Shown here piece after piece: positions 28,379 through 37,722 of a DNA stretch of 54,688 nt. Location of the stretch: contig NZ_JACIDW010000023.1 in assembly GCF_014196505.1 (NCBI RefSeq), positions 1 through 54,688 on the forward strand, read 5' to 3'. Below the pieces are notes generated by a model. It did no database searches, had not been told where the DNA came from, and saw nothing but the letters and a program-made list of their open reading frames with translations. Position numbers and translations under genes: made by a program. The DNA comes from Rhizobium metallidurans. GTDB taxonomy: Bacteria; Pseudomonadota; Alphaproteobacteria; Rhizobiales; Rhizobiaceae. Numbering within the stretch: the first letter of the stretch is position 1; each line of letters opens with the position of its first letter.

Positions 28379-28852
28379 TCAGCCCCGGCGGGCAGCCTCG
28401 ATCGCCGCGACGTCGATCTTGCCCATGTCCATCATCGCATCGAAGGCGCGCTTGGCCTCGGCGCCGCCGGCGTTCATCGCCTCCGTCAGCACGCGCGGCG
28501 TGATCTGCCAGGAGACGCCCCATTTGTCCTTGCACCAGCCGCAGGCGCTCTCCTCGCCGCCATTGCCGACGATCGCGTTCCAGTAGCGGTCGGTTTCCTC
28601 CTGGTCCTCGGTGGAAATCTGAAACGAGAAGGCCTCATTGTGCTTGAACGTGGGACCGCCGTTGAGGCCGATGCAGGCAACGCCGGCGACGGTGAACTCG
28701 ACGACGAGCACCTCGCCCTGCTTGCCCGAGGGATAATCGCCCGGCGCCCGCGTGATCGCCCCGACGGAGCTGTCGGGAAACGTCTTCGCGTAGAAGCGCG
28801 CCGCCTCCTCCGCGTCCTTGTCGTACCATACGCAGATCGTGTTCTTGGCCAT
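28379..28852 (-). CDS. VOC-superfamily (PhnB-like) protein
   Basis: 157 residues. The glyoxalase/PhnB fold is indicated by ICVWYDKDAEEAARFYAKTFPDS at the start, FKHNEAFSFQISTEDQEE and WCKDKWGVSWQITPRVL. Members of this 3-demethylubiquinone-9 3-methyltransferase-like group lack a proven common reaction. The ATG at 28852 has gggaggagcg upstream; a longer frame from 28891 is unlikely. It converges on the transglutaminase gene; a small gccggg-atca-cccggc hairpin at 28357-28372 sits between them. Confidence 0.82.
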   Translation of the reverse strand: MAKNTICVWYDKDAEEAARFYAKTFPDSSVGAITRAPGDYPSGKQGEVLVVEFTVAGVACIGLNGGPTFKHNEAFSFQISTEDQEETDRYWNAIVGNGGEESACGWCKDKWGVSWQITPRVLTEAMNAGGAEAKRAFDAMMDMGKIDVAAIEAARRG

Positions 28853-28956
28853 CGCGCGCTCCTCCCGCCTTCGTTGCCTATGTCGGGACACATAAGGCGG
28901 AGATCACGGTTGACCAGCGCAACGCTGTTTTCGGCGCGTCCGCAGCGGCGGCGGGA

Positions 28957-29211
28957 TCAGAGGCTTTCGTATTCGTCCGCAGTGCGGCGGGTCGCCAGCG
29001 AATAGAGCCAGTAGAAGGGGATGAAGCAGACGAGGAGTGCGATCTCGAGCACGGAGTGGCGCGCCTTGGGCGTTTCGTCGGCGACGACCTGCGCCTCGCC
29101 CCTCACCTCACGCTGCGCGTTCTCGAGCAGACGGTTCACCAGCTGGCGATTGTCTTCCGTCTCGGTCCCGTCGGCATCGTGATGCGTGGTCTTCGGCGCG
29201 GGTTTGCGCAT
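28957..29211 (-). CDS. Small single-pass membrane protein
   Basis: 84 residues. A charged N-terminal half (HHDADGTETEDNRQLVNRLLENAQREV) is followed by one transmembrane helix, VLEIALLVCFIPFYWLYSLA, and a short acidic tail RRTADEYESL. No family recognised. The start could be this ATG or that at 29244; the shorter form begins nearer to a gacgagg site. It stands alone between the VOC gene and the sugar operon. Confidence 0.55.
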   Translation of the reverse strand: MRKPAPKTTHHDADGTETEDNRQLVNRLLENAQREVRGEAQVVADETPKARHSVLEIALLVCFIPFYWLYSLATRRTADEYESL

Positions 29212-29321
29212 GTCTGGCCTCGTCGTGATATGCAGTGCAATCACAACCTAGCACGATTTTATTAAATCTTTAACTATAAGTGCGCGATCGGGCAGTCCGG
29301 TGCACGCCGGCCTGCCGATAC

Positions 29322-29348
29322 GAAAAAGGCGGAGCTTTCGCCCCGCCT
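29322..29348 (-). terminator. Intrinsic terminator of the chvE-arabinonate operon
   Basis: Read on the minus strand, AGGCGGGGC - GAAA - GCTCCGCCT forms a 9-bp stem (one G-U pair) with a GAAA tetraloop and is followed by TTTTTCG. It lies about 30 bases after the dehydratase stop, marking the end of the six-gene operon. Confidence 0.9.
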
Positions 29349-29379
29349 CCTCGTCGATTCACCCGATCGAAACGACCGA

Positions 29380-31119
29380 TCAGTGGCTGTCCTTGCCCAC
29401 CGCGCTGCCGCGACATCCCTTGAGGAAGTCGAGGTCGGCGCCGGTGTCGGCACCTTCGACGTGGTTCTGGTGCAGGAAGGCGTAACCAGAGGTCGGCAGC
29501 TCGTGCTGCGGCTTCCACTCGGCCAGGCGGCGCGCCATTTCCTCGTCGGAGATATCGACGTGCAGACGGCGGTTCGGCACGTCGAGCTCGATCATGTCGC
29601 CGTTCTTGATGACGGCGAGCGGACCGCCGACGGCGGCTTCCGGCGAGGTGTGCAGAACGACGGTGCCATAGGCGGTGCCGGACATGCGGGCATCCGAGAT
29701 GCGCACCATGTCGGTGATGCCCTTCTTCAGCACCTTAGGGGGCAGACCCATGTTGCCGACTTCGGCCATGCCGGGATAGCCCTTCGGACCACAGTTCTTC
29801 ATGACCATGACGCAGGTCTCGTCGATATCGAGATTGTCGTCGTTGATCTTGGCCTTGTAGTCGTCGATATCCTCGAACACCACGGCGCGGCCGCGATGCG
29901 TGAGCAGGTGCGGCGAAGCAGCCGATGGCTTCAGGACCGCGCCCTTCGGCGCCAGGTTGCCGCGGAGCACGACGATGCCGCCCGACTGCGTCAGCGCCTT
30001 TTCGGCCGGCAGGATGACCTCTTCGTTCCAGTTGACGACGTCCTTGACCTCGTCCCACATGGTTTCGCCCGAAACCGTCAGCGCGTCCTTGTGCAGCAGG
30101 CCGGCTTCGCCGAGGCGCTTGATGACGACAGGCAGGCCGCCGGCATAGAAGAACTCTTCCATGAGGTACTTGCCCGATGGCATCAGGTTGACGATGGTCG
30201 GCACGTCGCGGCCGCAACGGTCCCAGTCGTCGAGCGTCAGGTCGATGCCGACACGGCCGGCCATGGCCAGCAGATGGATGACGGCGTTGGTCGAACCGCC
30301 GATCGCCGCATTGGTGCGGATGGCGTTTTCGAAGGCCTGCTTGGTCATGATATCGGAGGGCTTCAGGTCGTCCTTGACCATCTGCACGATGCGGCGGCCG
30401 GTCAGCTGCGCCATCACCTTGCGGCGGCTATCGACACCGGGGATCGCGGCATTACCCGAAAGCGCCATGCCGAGCGCTTCGGCCATCGACGCCATGGTGG
30501 ACGCGGTGCCCATGGTGTTGCAGGTGCCGGAAGACCGGCTCATCGAGGCCTCGGCCTCGAGGAATTCGGCCTGCGTCATCTCGCCGGCCTTCACCATTTC
30601 GGAGAACTTCCACAGATGCGTGCCGGAACCGACGCGCTCGCCGCGGAAGTAGCCGTTCAGCATCGGGCCGCCGGTGACGACGATCGACGGCAGGTCGACG
30701 GAGGCGGCCGCCATGATCAGCGACGGCGTGGTCTTGTCGCAGCCGACCATCAGCACGCAGCCGTCCATCGGCTGGCCGCGGATGGTTTCCTCGATCGCCA
30801 GTGCCGCGAGGTTGCGGTACATCATGGCGGTCGGGCGGAAGGTGTTTTCGGAAGCCGAGAACACCGGCACTTCCATCGGGAAGCCGCCGGCCTCCCAGAT
30901 GCCCGCCTTCACCTTCTCCGCCAGTTCGCGCAGATGGCCGTTGCACGGCGTCATGTCCGACCAGGTGTTGAGAATGCCGATCACGGGGCGTCCGTCGAAC
31001 AGGTCGTGCGGGTAACCCTGGTTCTTCATCCAGCCACGGTGATAGATGACGTCACGGCTGGTGCCGCCGTACCATTCCTGCGATCGAAGCTTGCGCGGCC
31101 ATTCCGCTTTTTTAAACAT
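29380..31119 (-). CDS. araD: L-arabinonate dehydratase (IlvD/Edd family)
   Basis: 579 residues, the size of the characterised rhizobial L-arabinonate dehydratase. It removes water from L-arabinonate to give 2-keto-3-deoxy-L-arabinonate, using a [2Fe-2S] cluster and Mg2+. Cluster cysteines are visible in MTPCNGHL, LMVGCDKTTPSL and SSGTCNTMGTAS, and the family ending GCRGSAVGKDSH is intact. Other pentonates and hexonates can be substrates in this family. It is the last gene of the chvE operon, 63 bases after the aldehyde dehydrogenase. The symbol araD is shared with unrelated enzymes, so it should be used with care. Confidence 0.9.
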   Translation of the reverse strand: MFKKAEWPRKLRSQEWYGGTSRDVIYHRGWMKNQGYPHDLFDGRPVIGILNTWSDMTPCNGHLRELAEKVKAGIWEAGGFPMEVPVFSASENTFRPTAMMYRNLAALAIEETIRGQPMDGCVLMVGCDKTTPSLIMAAASVDLPSIVVTGGPMLNGYFRGERVGSGTHLWKFSEMVKAGEMTQAEFLEAEASMSRSSGTCNTMGTASTMASMAEALGMALSGNAAIPGVDSRRKVMAQLTGRRIVQMVKDDLKPSDIMTKQAFENAIRTNAAIGGSTNAVIHLLAMAGRVGIDLTLDDWDRCGRDVPTIVNLMPSGKYLMEEFFYAGGLPVVIKRLGEAGLLHKDALTVSGETMWDEVKDVVNWNEEVILPAEKALTQSGGIVVLRGNLAPKGAVLKPSAASPHLLTHRGRAVVFEDIDDYKAKINDDNLDIDETCVMVMKNCGPKGYPGMAEVGNMGLPPKVLKKGITDMVRISDARMSGTAYGTVVLHTSPEAAVGGPLAVIKNGDMIELDVPNRRLHVDISDEEMARRLAEWKPQHELPTSGYAFLHQNHVEGADTGADLDFLKGCRGSAVGKDSH

Positions 31120-31182
31120 TGTCTTCTGCCTTTTGAGGGATGCCGAGCCGTTCTCGCGACGACCCGTATCGCTATTTTGACG

Positions 31183-32616
31183 TCAGGCCAGCGTGTAGCT
31201 GGTCTTGACGGATGTGTAGAATTCGGCGGCGTACTTGCCCTGCTCGCGCGGACCGTAGGACGAGCCCTTACGGCCGCCGAACGGAACGTGGAAATCGACA
31301 CCCGCCGTCGGCAGGTTGACCATCACCATGCCGGCTTCGGCGTTGCGCTTGAAGTGCGTAGCATGCTTGAGGCTGGTCGTCGCGATGCCGGAGGACAGGC
31401 CGAACGGCGTGTCGTTGGCGGTCGCCAGCGCCTCCTCGTAATCCTTGACGCGGATGACCGAGACGACCGGACCGAAGATCTCCTCACGCGAGATGCGCAT
31501 CTGGTTGGTGGCTTCGGTAAACAGCGTCGGCTGCAGGTAGAAGCCGGGCGTGTCGCGCTTCAGAAGCTCGCCGCCGAAGGCGAGCTTGGCGCCTTCCTTT
31601 TTGCCGATCTCGATATAGTCGGTGTCGGTCTTCAGCTGCTTCTCGTCGACCACGGGGCCGATATGCGTGCCCGATTTCATGGCGTTGTCGACCACGAGCG
31701 TTTCGAGCTTGGCCGTCAGCGCCGCCACGAACTTGTCGTGGATGCCTTCGGTGACGATCAGGCGCGACGAGGCCGTGCAGCGCTGGCCGGTCGAGAAGAA
31801 GCCGGAATTGGCGGCAGCTTCGACGGCGACGTTGAGGTCGGCATCGTCGAGGACGACCATCGGGTTCTTGCCGCCCATTTCCAGCTGGAACTTGCGGTTA
31901 TGCTCGAGCGAAGCGGCGGCGACGCGCTTGCCAGTGCCGGTGGAGCCGGTGAAGGTGATGCCGGCAACGTCGGGGCTGTCGAGCATGGCCTGGCCGACGA
32001 CCGAGCCCTTGCCCATGACGAGGTTCAGCACGCCCTTCGGCAGGCCGGCGCGGTGAAGAATGTCCACGATCGCCCAGGAGCAGGCCGGAACCAGCTCGGC
32101 CGGCTTGAACACGATGGTGTTGCCATAGCAGAGCGCCGGCGCGATCTTCCAGGCCGGAATGGCGATCGGGAAGTTCCAAGGCGTGATGATGCCGATGACG
32201 CCGAGCGGGTCGCGGGTGATCTCGACGCCGATGTTCGGACGTGCCGACGGAATGGTCTCGCCGGCAAGGCGCAGCACTTCGCCTGCGAAGAATTCGAAGA
32301 TCTGGCTGGCGCGGATGGTCTCGCCGATCGCCTCAGGAAGCGTCTTGCCCTCTTCGCGGGCAAGCAGCGCACCGAGCTCGTCCTTGCGGGCCATGATCTC
32401 GTCGCCGGCCTTCTTCAGGATGACGTGGCGTTCCCAGATGCCGGAGCGCGACCAGGCCGGGAAAGCGGCCTTGGCGGCGGCAATCGCGTTCTTGGTGTCC
32501 TCGGCCGAACCATCGGCATAGAGGCCGACGACTTCGTTCGTATCCGACGGGTTGATATTCTTGGTAGCGTCCGAGCCGATCCATTCGCCGGCGATCAGGT
32601 TCTGATAAATGGTCAT
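31183..32616 (-). CDS. Aldehyde dehydrogenase, probable 2-oxoglutarate semialdehyde dehydrogenase
   Basis: 477 residues. It would oxidise 2-oxoglutarate semialdehyde to 2-oxoglutarate with NAD(P)+, the last step of non-phosphorylative arabinose degradation. ALDH motifs are in order: ITPWNFPIAIPAWKIAPAL, FTGSTGTGKRV (cofactor loop), LEMGGKNPMVV (general-base Glu) and FFSTGQRCTASSRLI (catalytic Cys). The tail FGGRKGSSYGPREQGKYA matches the KGSA-type subgroup. Its place between gguC and the arabinonate dehydratase supports the assignment. Confidence 0.9.
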   Translation of the reverse strand: MTIYQNLIAGEWIGSDATKNINPSDTNEVVGLYADGSAEDTKNAIAAAKAAFPAWSRSGIWERHVILKKAGDEIMARKDELGALLAREEGKTLPEAIGETIRASQIFEFFAGEVLRLAGETIPSARPNIGVEITRDPLGVIGIITPWNFPIAIPAWKIAPALCYGNTIVFKPAELVPACSWAIVDILHRAGLPKGVLNLVMGKGSVVGQAMLDSPDVAGITFTGSTGTGKRVAAASLEHNRKFQLEMGGKNPMVVLDDADLNVAVEAAANSGFFSTGQRCTASSRLIVTEGIHDKFVAALTAKLETLVVDNAMKSGTHIGPVVDEKQLKTDTDYIEIGKKEGAKLAFGGELLKRDTPGFYLQPTLFTEATNQMRISREEIFGPVVSVIRVKDYEEALATANDTPFGLSSGIATTSLKHATHFKRNAEAGMVMVNLPTAGVDFHVPFGGRKGSSYGPREQGKYAAEFYTSVKTSYTLA

Positions 32617-32699
32617 GGGCCCTGCAAGCCTCCTTTACCGCTTATGAAAGACTGGCCCGACAGCCAATGCGCCGGGCTCTAGAAACCAGAGCTGAGAAA

Positions 32700-33704
32700 T
32701 CAGAGCTGCTTGACGACGATTTCTTCTTCGGCGTCGATCTTCAGCGGATTGCGCAGCGGCAGGCCGAAGTCGGCGACCTCGATCTCGAACACGTCGCCCT
32801 CTTCCGTCTTGATGCCCTCGGCGAACGACAGCGTCGCCGTGCCGAACATGTGGACGTGCACGTCGCCGGGCACGCGGAACAGGCCATACTTGAAGTGGTG
32901 GTATTCGAGGTTGGCGAAGGTGTGCGACATGTTCGCCTCGCCCGACAGGAAGGGCTTTTCGAAGATCACCTTATCGCCGCGCTTGATGCGCGAGGTGCCG
33001 CGGATATCGTCGGGCGCCGCACCAATGCGGATCTCGGGGCCGAAGCTTGCCGGACGCAGCTTGGAGTGCGCGAGGTAGAGATAGTTCTGGCGCTCCGTGA
33101 CGTGGTCGGAAAACTCGTTGGAGAGCGCGAAACCGATGCGAAACGGCGTACCGTCCTCTGAAATCACGTAGATGCCGGCCATCTCGGGCTCTTCGCCGCC
33201 GTCGAGCGCGAAAGACGGGGAGACGAGTGCGGCGCCGGGAGCTGCCGCGCCATAGCCGTTGCCCTTGTAGAACCACTCGGGCTGGACGCCCTTTTCGCCG
33301 GCCTTCGGCTTGCCGTTCTCGAGGCCCATCTTGAACATCTTCATCGAGTCCGTCAGCGTCTCTTCGGCGGCCTCGGAGGTCTTCTTGTGCATGCTGTCAC
33401 GCGTCGCGGCCGAGCCGAGATGCGTCAGGCCGGTGCCCGTCAGATGCAGGTGCGCGGCATCCGGGTGCGTCATCGGCGGCAGAAAGCGGCCTTCCGCGTA
33501 AGCCTTCTCGAGATCGACGGCCTCGCCCAGGCCATGCGCCTCGATCACCGATGCCAGCGACTTGCCGCCGTTCGCGGCTTCCATGGCGAGCGCGTAGACG
33601 CTGCCGGCGTTCTTGACGGCTTTCGCGGTACCGCCCGGCTCGCGCACGGCGACGACGATCTCTCCGTTCGAACCCTTGATCTGCGAAATAAGCACGGTCT
33701 TCAT
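32700..33704 (-). CDS. gguC: GguC / AraD1-family FAH-fold protein
   Basis: 334 residues. GguC is the fourth gene of chvE-gguABC in Agrobacterium; homologues named AraD1 have been assigned as 2-keto-3-deoxy-L-arabinonate dehydratase-type enzymes of the fumarylacetoacetate hydrolase fold. Seen: TGTGLTHLGSAATRD, GAEPEMAG-like EEPEMAGIYVISEDG, and FALSNEFSDHVTERQNYLY, the metal-binding acidic region. With the dehydratase and aldehyde dehydrogenase it would complete conversion of arabinonate to 2-oxoglutarate. The catalytic role is known from the family, not from this sequence alone. Confidence 0.88.
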   Translation of the reverse strand: MKTVLISQIKGSNGEIVVAVREPGGTAKAVKNAGSVYALAMEAANGGKSLASVIEAHGLGEAVDLEKAYAEGRFLPPMTHPDAAHLHLTGTGLTHLGSAATRDSMHKKTSEAAEETLTDSMKMFKMGLENGKPKAGEKGVQPEWFYKGNGYGAAAPGAALVSPSFALDGGEEPEMAGIYVISEDGTPFRIGFALSNEFSDHVTERQNYLYLAHSKLRPASFGPEIRIGAAPDDIRGTSRIKRGDKVIFEKPFLSGEANMSHTFANLEYHHFKYGLFRVPGDVHVHMFGTATLSFAEGIKTEEGDVFEIEVADFGLPLRNPLKIDAEEEIVVKQL

Positions 33705-33821
33705 CCTTTTTTCGATTGCGCGGAATGTGCTCCGCCGTTCCGGCTCCCGAGGCAGCCGGATGACACGTTCATGTCACTGCGAATTCAAGTCACTGCGAAT
33801 AGGTGGGCAGCGCCGAAGCGC

Positions 33822-35030
33822 TTAGCCCTTGTTCTTGTTGTAGACGTCGAAGAAGACGGCTGCGAGCAGCACGAGACCCTTGACCATCTGCTGGAAATCG
33901 ATGCCGAGACCGACGATCGACATGCCGTTGTTCATGACGCCCATGATGAACGCGCCGATGACGGCACCGGTGATCTTGCCAACGCCGCCGGATGCCGAGG
34001 CACCGCCGATGAAGCAGGCCGCGATGACGTCGAGCTCGAAGCCGACGCCGGCCTTCGGCGTCGCCGAGTTCAGGCGGAGCGCCACGATCATGCCGGCGAG
34101 ACCGGCGAGAACGCCCATGTTGACGAAGGTGAAGAAGCTCAGGCGTTCGGTGTTGATACCCGAAAGCTTGGTGGCCTTCTCGTTACCGCCCATCGCGTAG
34201 ATGCGGCGGCCGATCGTCGTGCGACGCGTGACGAAGCTGTAGGCGGCGATCAGCACCAGCATGACGATGAGAACGTTCGGCAGGCCGCGATAGGTCGACA
34301 GCAGGTAGCCGAGTGCCACGATCGCCAGCGAGATGATGACGTTCTGCGCGACGAAGAAGCCCATCGGCTCGACGTCGATGCCGTGGCTTTCGTTCACCTT
34401 GCGGCGGCGCCAGGCGAGGTAGAACAGGATGACCGGCAGGATGACACTGAGCACCAGCGAGGTGATCTGCGTCGGCGTGCCGAAGATGTCGACCATGTCG
34501 CCGGGCAGGAAGCCGGTGGAGATGACCTGGAATTCCTTCGGGAACGGGCCGATGTTCTTGCCGCCGAGAACCGTCAGCGTCAGACCGCGAAACACCAGCA
34601 TGCCCGCCAGCGTCACGATGAACGACGGAATCCGGTGATAGGCGATGAAATAGCCCTGCGCCGCGCCGATGACGCCGCCGATCGCGAGACAAAGCAAGGC
34701 CGCGAGCCAGAAGTTCATGCCCCAGGAGACGGTGAAGATCGCCGCCAGCGCGCCGACGAAGGCGACGATGGAGCCGACCGACAGATCGATATGCCCCGCC
34801 ACGATGACCAGCAGCATGCCGAGCGCCATGATGACGATGAACGAGTTCTGGAGAACGAGGTTGGTCAGGTTGACCGGTCTGAACAGGATGCCGCCGGTGT
34901 AGAACTGGAAGAACACCATGATCGCGACGAGCGCGATGAGCATGCCGTATTCACGAATGTTGCCGCGGATGTAATCGACGACGGAAACGACGTTGCTTTC
35001 CTCGTGACTGGTCGGGTTGACAGGAGTCAT
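33822..35030 (-). CDS. gguB: Monosaccharide ABC transporter permease GguB
   Basis: 402 residues, inner-membrane permease of the ribose/xylose type with about ten helices, for example YGMLIALVAIMVFFQFYTGGILF, NSFIVIMALGMLLVIVAGHIDLSVGS and the EAA-like region AMGGNEKATKLSGINTERL. It forms the channel for the ChvE-delivered sugars. The ATG overlaps the gguA stop (ATGA), so ATPase and permease are translationally coupled. About 117 bases separate it from gguC. Confidence 0.94.
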   Translation of the reverse strand: MTPVNPTSHEESNVVSVVDYIRGNIREYGMLIALVAIMVFFQFYTGGILFRPVNLTNLVLQNSFIVIMALGMLLVIVAGHIDLSVGSIVAFVGALAAIFTVSWGMNFWLAALLCLAIGGVIGAAQGYFIAYHRIPSFIVTLAGMLVFRGLTLTVLGGKNIGPFPKEFQVISTGFLPGDMVDIFGTPTQITSLVLSVILPVILFYLAWRRRKVNESHGIDVEPMGFFVAQNVIISLAIVALGYLLSTYRGLPNVLIVMLVLIAAYSFVTRRTTIGRRIYAMGGNEKATKLSGINTERLSFFTFVNMGVLAGLAGMIVALRLNSATPKAGVGFELDVIAACFIGGASASGGVGKITGAVIGAFIMGVMNNGMSIVGLGIDFQQMVKGLVLLAAVFFDVYNKNKG

Positions 35031-36565
35031 TGTTTCTTCTCCCCAGAGCGCATGATGGCGCGCATGATGGTTTCTTGGCTCGCTTCGCCCTTCGGCAGTT
35101 CAGCGACGATGCGACCTTCGTTCATCACATAGATGCGGTCGCAGTTGCCAAGCAGTTCCGGCATTTCCGACGAGATCATCAGAACGCCTTTTCCATCGGC
35201 AGCAAGCTGGTTGATGATAGTATAAATTTCATATTTTGCACCCACGTCGATGCCGCGGGTCGGCTCGTCGAGGATCAGCACGTCGGGATCGGAGAACAGC
35301 CACTTGGACAGAACCACCTTCTGCTGGTTGCCGCCCGAGAGATTGACCGTCTCCTGGTAGATGCCCGACGAGCGGATGCGCAGCTTCGACCGGTAGTCGG
35401 TCGCGACCTTGCTCTCCTTGATGCCGTCGATGACGGTACCGCTCGAAATGCCCGCCAGATTGGCCAGCGACGTGTTGTGCATGATGTTGTCGGCAAGCAC
35501 GAGACCGAGATGCTTGCGGTCTTCCGTCACATAGGCAAGACCGGCATCGATCGCCTTGCGCACGGTGGTGGTGTCCACCTGCTTGCCGTCGACATAGACC
35601 TCGCCGGTGATCTTGTGGCCATAGGCCTTGCCGAACACGCTCATCGCGAATTCCGTGCGCCCGGCTCCCATGAGACCGGCGATGCCGACGACCTCGCCCT
35701 TGCGGACGTTGACGTTGATATCGTGCAGGACCTGGCGGTCGCGATGCTGCTGGTGGAAGACGTTCCAGTTCTTCACTTCGAAGATGGTTTCGCCGATCGG
35801 CACCGAACGCGGCGGATAGCGGTCCTCGAGATCGCGGCCCACCATGTTTCGGATGATGGTGTCCTCGCTGATCTCTTCCTTATGACAGTCCATCGTCTTG
35901 ACGGTCATGCCGTCGCGCAGAACCGTGATCTGGTCGGCGACCTTGCGGATCTCGTTGAGCTTGTGCGAGATGATGATCGACGTGATGCCCTGCTTGCGGA
36001 ACTCCATCAGGAGGTTCAGCAGCGCGTCGGAATCGCTTTCGTTCAACGAAGCCGTCGGTTCGTCGAGAATGAGCAGCTTGACGCTCTTGGACAGGGCCTT
36101 GGCGATTTCGACGAGCTGCTGCTTGCCGACGCCGATGTCGGTCACGAGCGTGTTCGGAGATTCGCGCAGGCCCACCTTGGCGAGCAGCTGCTTCGTGCGG
36201 TTGAAGGTGGTTTCCCAGCTGATGACGCCGCTCTTCGCATTCTCGTTGCCGAGGAAGATGTTTTCCCCGATCGACAGCAGCGGTACGAGCGCCAGTTCCT
36301 GGTGAATGATGACGATGCCGATCTCTTCGGAGTCCTTCAGGACTTTGAAGTTGCGGACGTTGCCGTCGTAGAAGATTTCCCCGTCATAGGTGCCCGAGGG
36401 ATAGACACCGGAAAGAACCTTCATCAGGGTGGACTTGCCGGCCCCGTTTTCCCCCACAACTGCGTGAATCTCACCTTGGCGAACCTTCAGGTTCACGTTC
36501 TCGAGCGCCTTCACACCCGGGAACGTCTTGGTGATGTTCCGCATTTCGAGGAGTGTATTTTCCAT
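35027..36565 (-). CDS. gguA: Monosaccharide ABC transporter ATPase GguA
   Basis: 512 residues with two ABC domains. The first has Walker A GENGAGKSTLMKVL and signature VGKQQLVEIAKAL with Walker B LLILDEPTASLNE; the second has GLMGAGRTEFAMS, LSGGNQQKVVLSKWL and VLILDEPTRGIDVG. A degenerate second P-loop (GAGRTE) is normal for sugar importers of this class. The ATG at 36565 gives the usual start MENTLLEMRNITKTFPG; two other ATGs lie at 36571 and 36610. It powers uptake of sugars bound by ChvE. Confidence 0.94.
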   Translation of the reverse strand: MENTLLEMRNITKTFPGVKALENVNLKVRQGEIHAVVGENGAGKSTLMKVLSGVYPSGTYDGEIFYDGNVRNFKVLKDSEEIGIVIIHQELALVPLLSIGENIFLGNENAKSGVISWETTFNRTKQLLAKVGLRESPNTLVTDIGVGKQQLVEIAKALSKSVKLLILDEPTASLNESDSDALLNLLMEFRKQGITSIIISHKLNEIRKVADQITVLRDGMTVKTMDCHKEEISEDTIIRNMVGRDLEDRYPPRSVPIGETIFEVKNWNVFHQQHRDRQVLHDINVNVRKGEVVGIAGLMGAGRTEFAMSVFGKAYGHKITGEVYVDGKQVDTTTVRKAIDAGLAYVTEDRKHLGLVLADNIMHNTSLANLAGISSGTVIDGIKESKVATDYRSKLRIRSSGIYQETVNLSGGNQQKVVLSKWLFSDPDVLILDEPTRGIDVGAKYEIYTIINQLAADGKGVLMISSEMPELLGNCDRIYVMNEGRIVAELPKGEASQETIMRAIMRSGEKKQ

Positions 36566-36620
36566 GATCATAATCCAGCGCCGTGGCCGTAAGATCGGCC
36601 AGGCGTTCAAAAATCGGAAA

Positions 36621-36646
36621 CCGGAATCCGCGCGAGCGGATTCCGG
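36621..36646. terminator. Perfect hairpin between chvE and gguA
   Basis: Arms ccggaatccg and cggattccgg (10 bases each) enclose a six-base loop. On the minus strand the stem is followed within ten bases by a T-rich stretch. It lies just after the chvE stop and before gguA, so it probably limits read-through and protects the chvE message, giving more binding protein than transporter. Confidence 0.75.
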
Positions 36647-36657
36647 CGTTCGTCAGA

Positions 36658-37722
36658 TTACTTCAGCTGGTCTTCTTTGTAGTAGCCGCTGTCGACGAGG
36701 ACGGTCTTGTAGTTGTCCTTGGTGACGGCAACCGGCTTCAGCAGGTAGGACGGAACGACCTTTACGCCGTTGTCGTAGGTCTTGGTGTCGTTGACCTCAG
36801 GCTCCTTGCCGGACATGACGGCATCGACCATGGCAACGGTAACCTTCGCCAGTTCGCGGGTATCCTTGAAGATCGTGGAATACTGCTCGCCTGCGATGAT
36901 CGACTTGACGGAAGGAACTTCCGAGTCCTGGCCGGAAACGACCGGCAGCGGCTGGTCGCCGGAACCATAGCCTACGCCCTTGAGCGAGGAGATGATGCCG
37001 ATGGACAGACCATCGTAAGGCGACAGAACGGCGTCGACCTTTGCGTCGGTGTAGTTAGCCGAGAGCAGGTTGTCCATGCGGGCCTGGGCCGTTGCCGGGT
37101 CCCAACGCAGCGTGCCGACCTTGTCCATGCCGGTCTGGCCGGACTTCACGACGAGCTTGCCGCTGTCGATGTAAGGCTGCAGGACCGACATTGCGCCATC
37201 GTAGAAGAAGAAGGCGTTGTTGTCGTCAGGCGAACCACCGAAGAGCTCGATGTTGAACGGGCCCTTGCCGTCCTTGAGGCCGAGCTTGTCGACGATCGTG
37301 CCGGCCTGAAGAACGCCGACCTGGAAGTTGTCGAAGGTTGCGTAGTAGCTGACATTGCCCGAATCGCGGATCAGACGGTCATAGGCGATGACCTTGATGC
37401 CTGCATCGGCGGCCTTCTGCAGCACGTCCGAAAGCGTGGTGCCGTCGATCGAAGCGATGACGAGAACCTTGGCGCCCTTCGTGACCATGTTTTCGATCTG
37501 CGAAAGCTGGTTCGGAATGTCGTCGTCGGCATACTGCAGGTCGGTCGTGTAACCGGCTTCCTGGAGCTGCTTGACGATGTTGTTGCCGTCGTCGATCCAG
37601 CGAGCGGACGACTTGGTCGGCATGGCGATGCCAACGAGACCCTTGTCAGCGGCGACAGCCGGCATGACGAACGAAGCAACGCCGAAAGCGGCCGCTGCCA
37701 TCAACGAGATAATGGATTTCAT
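36658..37722 (-). CDS. chvE: Sugar-binding protein ChvE
   Basis: 354 residues, exactly the length of Agrobacterium ChvE. Periplasmic; binds arabinose, galactose, glucose and related aldoses for GguAB, and in Agrobacterium also presents sugars to the VirA sensor and chemoreceptors. The signal peptide MKSIISLMAAAAFGVASFVMP is cleaved near AVAAD. Recognisable stretches are GIAMPTKSSARWIDDGNN, YADDDIPNQLSQIENMVTKG and LFGGSPDDNNAFFFYDGAM. The ATG has agggagagag upstream. No virulence genes occur in this window, so nutrient uptake is the safe role. Confidence 0.96.
   Translation of the reverse strand: MKSIISLMAAAAFGVASFVMPAVAADKGLVGIAMPTKSSARWIDDGNNIVKQLQEAGYTTDLQYADDDIPNQLSQIENMVTKGAKVLVIASIDGTTLSDVLQKAADAGIKVIAYDRLIRDSGNVSYYATFDNFQVGVLQAGTIVDKLGLKDGKGPFNIELFGGSPDDNNAFFFYDGAMSVLQPYIDSGKLVVKSGQTGMDKVGTLRWDPATAQARMDNLLSANYTDAKVDAVLSPYDGLSIGIISSLKGVGYGSGDQPLPVVSGQDSEVPSVKSIIAGEQYSTIFKDTRELAKVTVAMVDAVMSGKEPEVNDTKTYDNGVKVVPSYLLKPVAVTKDNYKTVLVDSGYYKEDQLK

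Noticed and set aside
29383..32682. Open frame of over 1000 codons on the plus strand across the dehydratase and aldehyde dehydrogenase genes
   Set aside because: It spans two well recognised genes on the other strand and shows no known domain; it is a GC-driven antisense frame.
36658..37722. ChvE as sign of Ti-plasmid virulence region
   Set aside because: chvE is chromosomal in Agrobacterium and common in non-pathogenic rhizobia; no vir genes are in the window.
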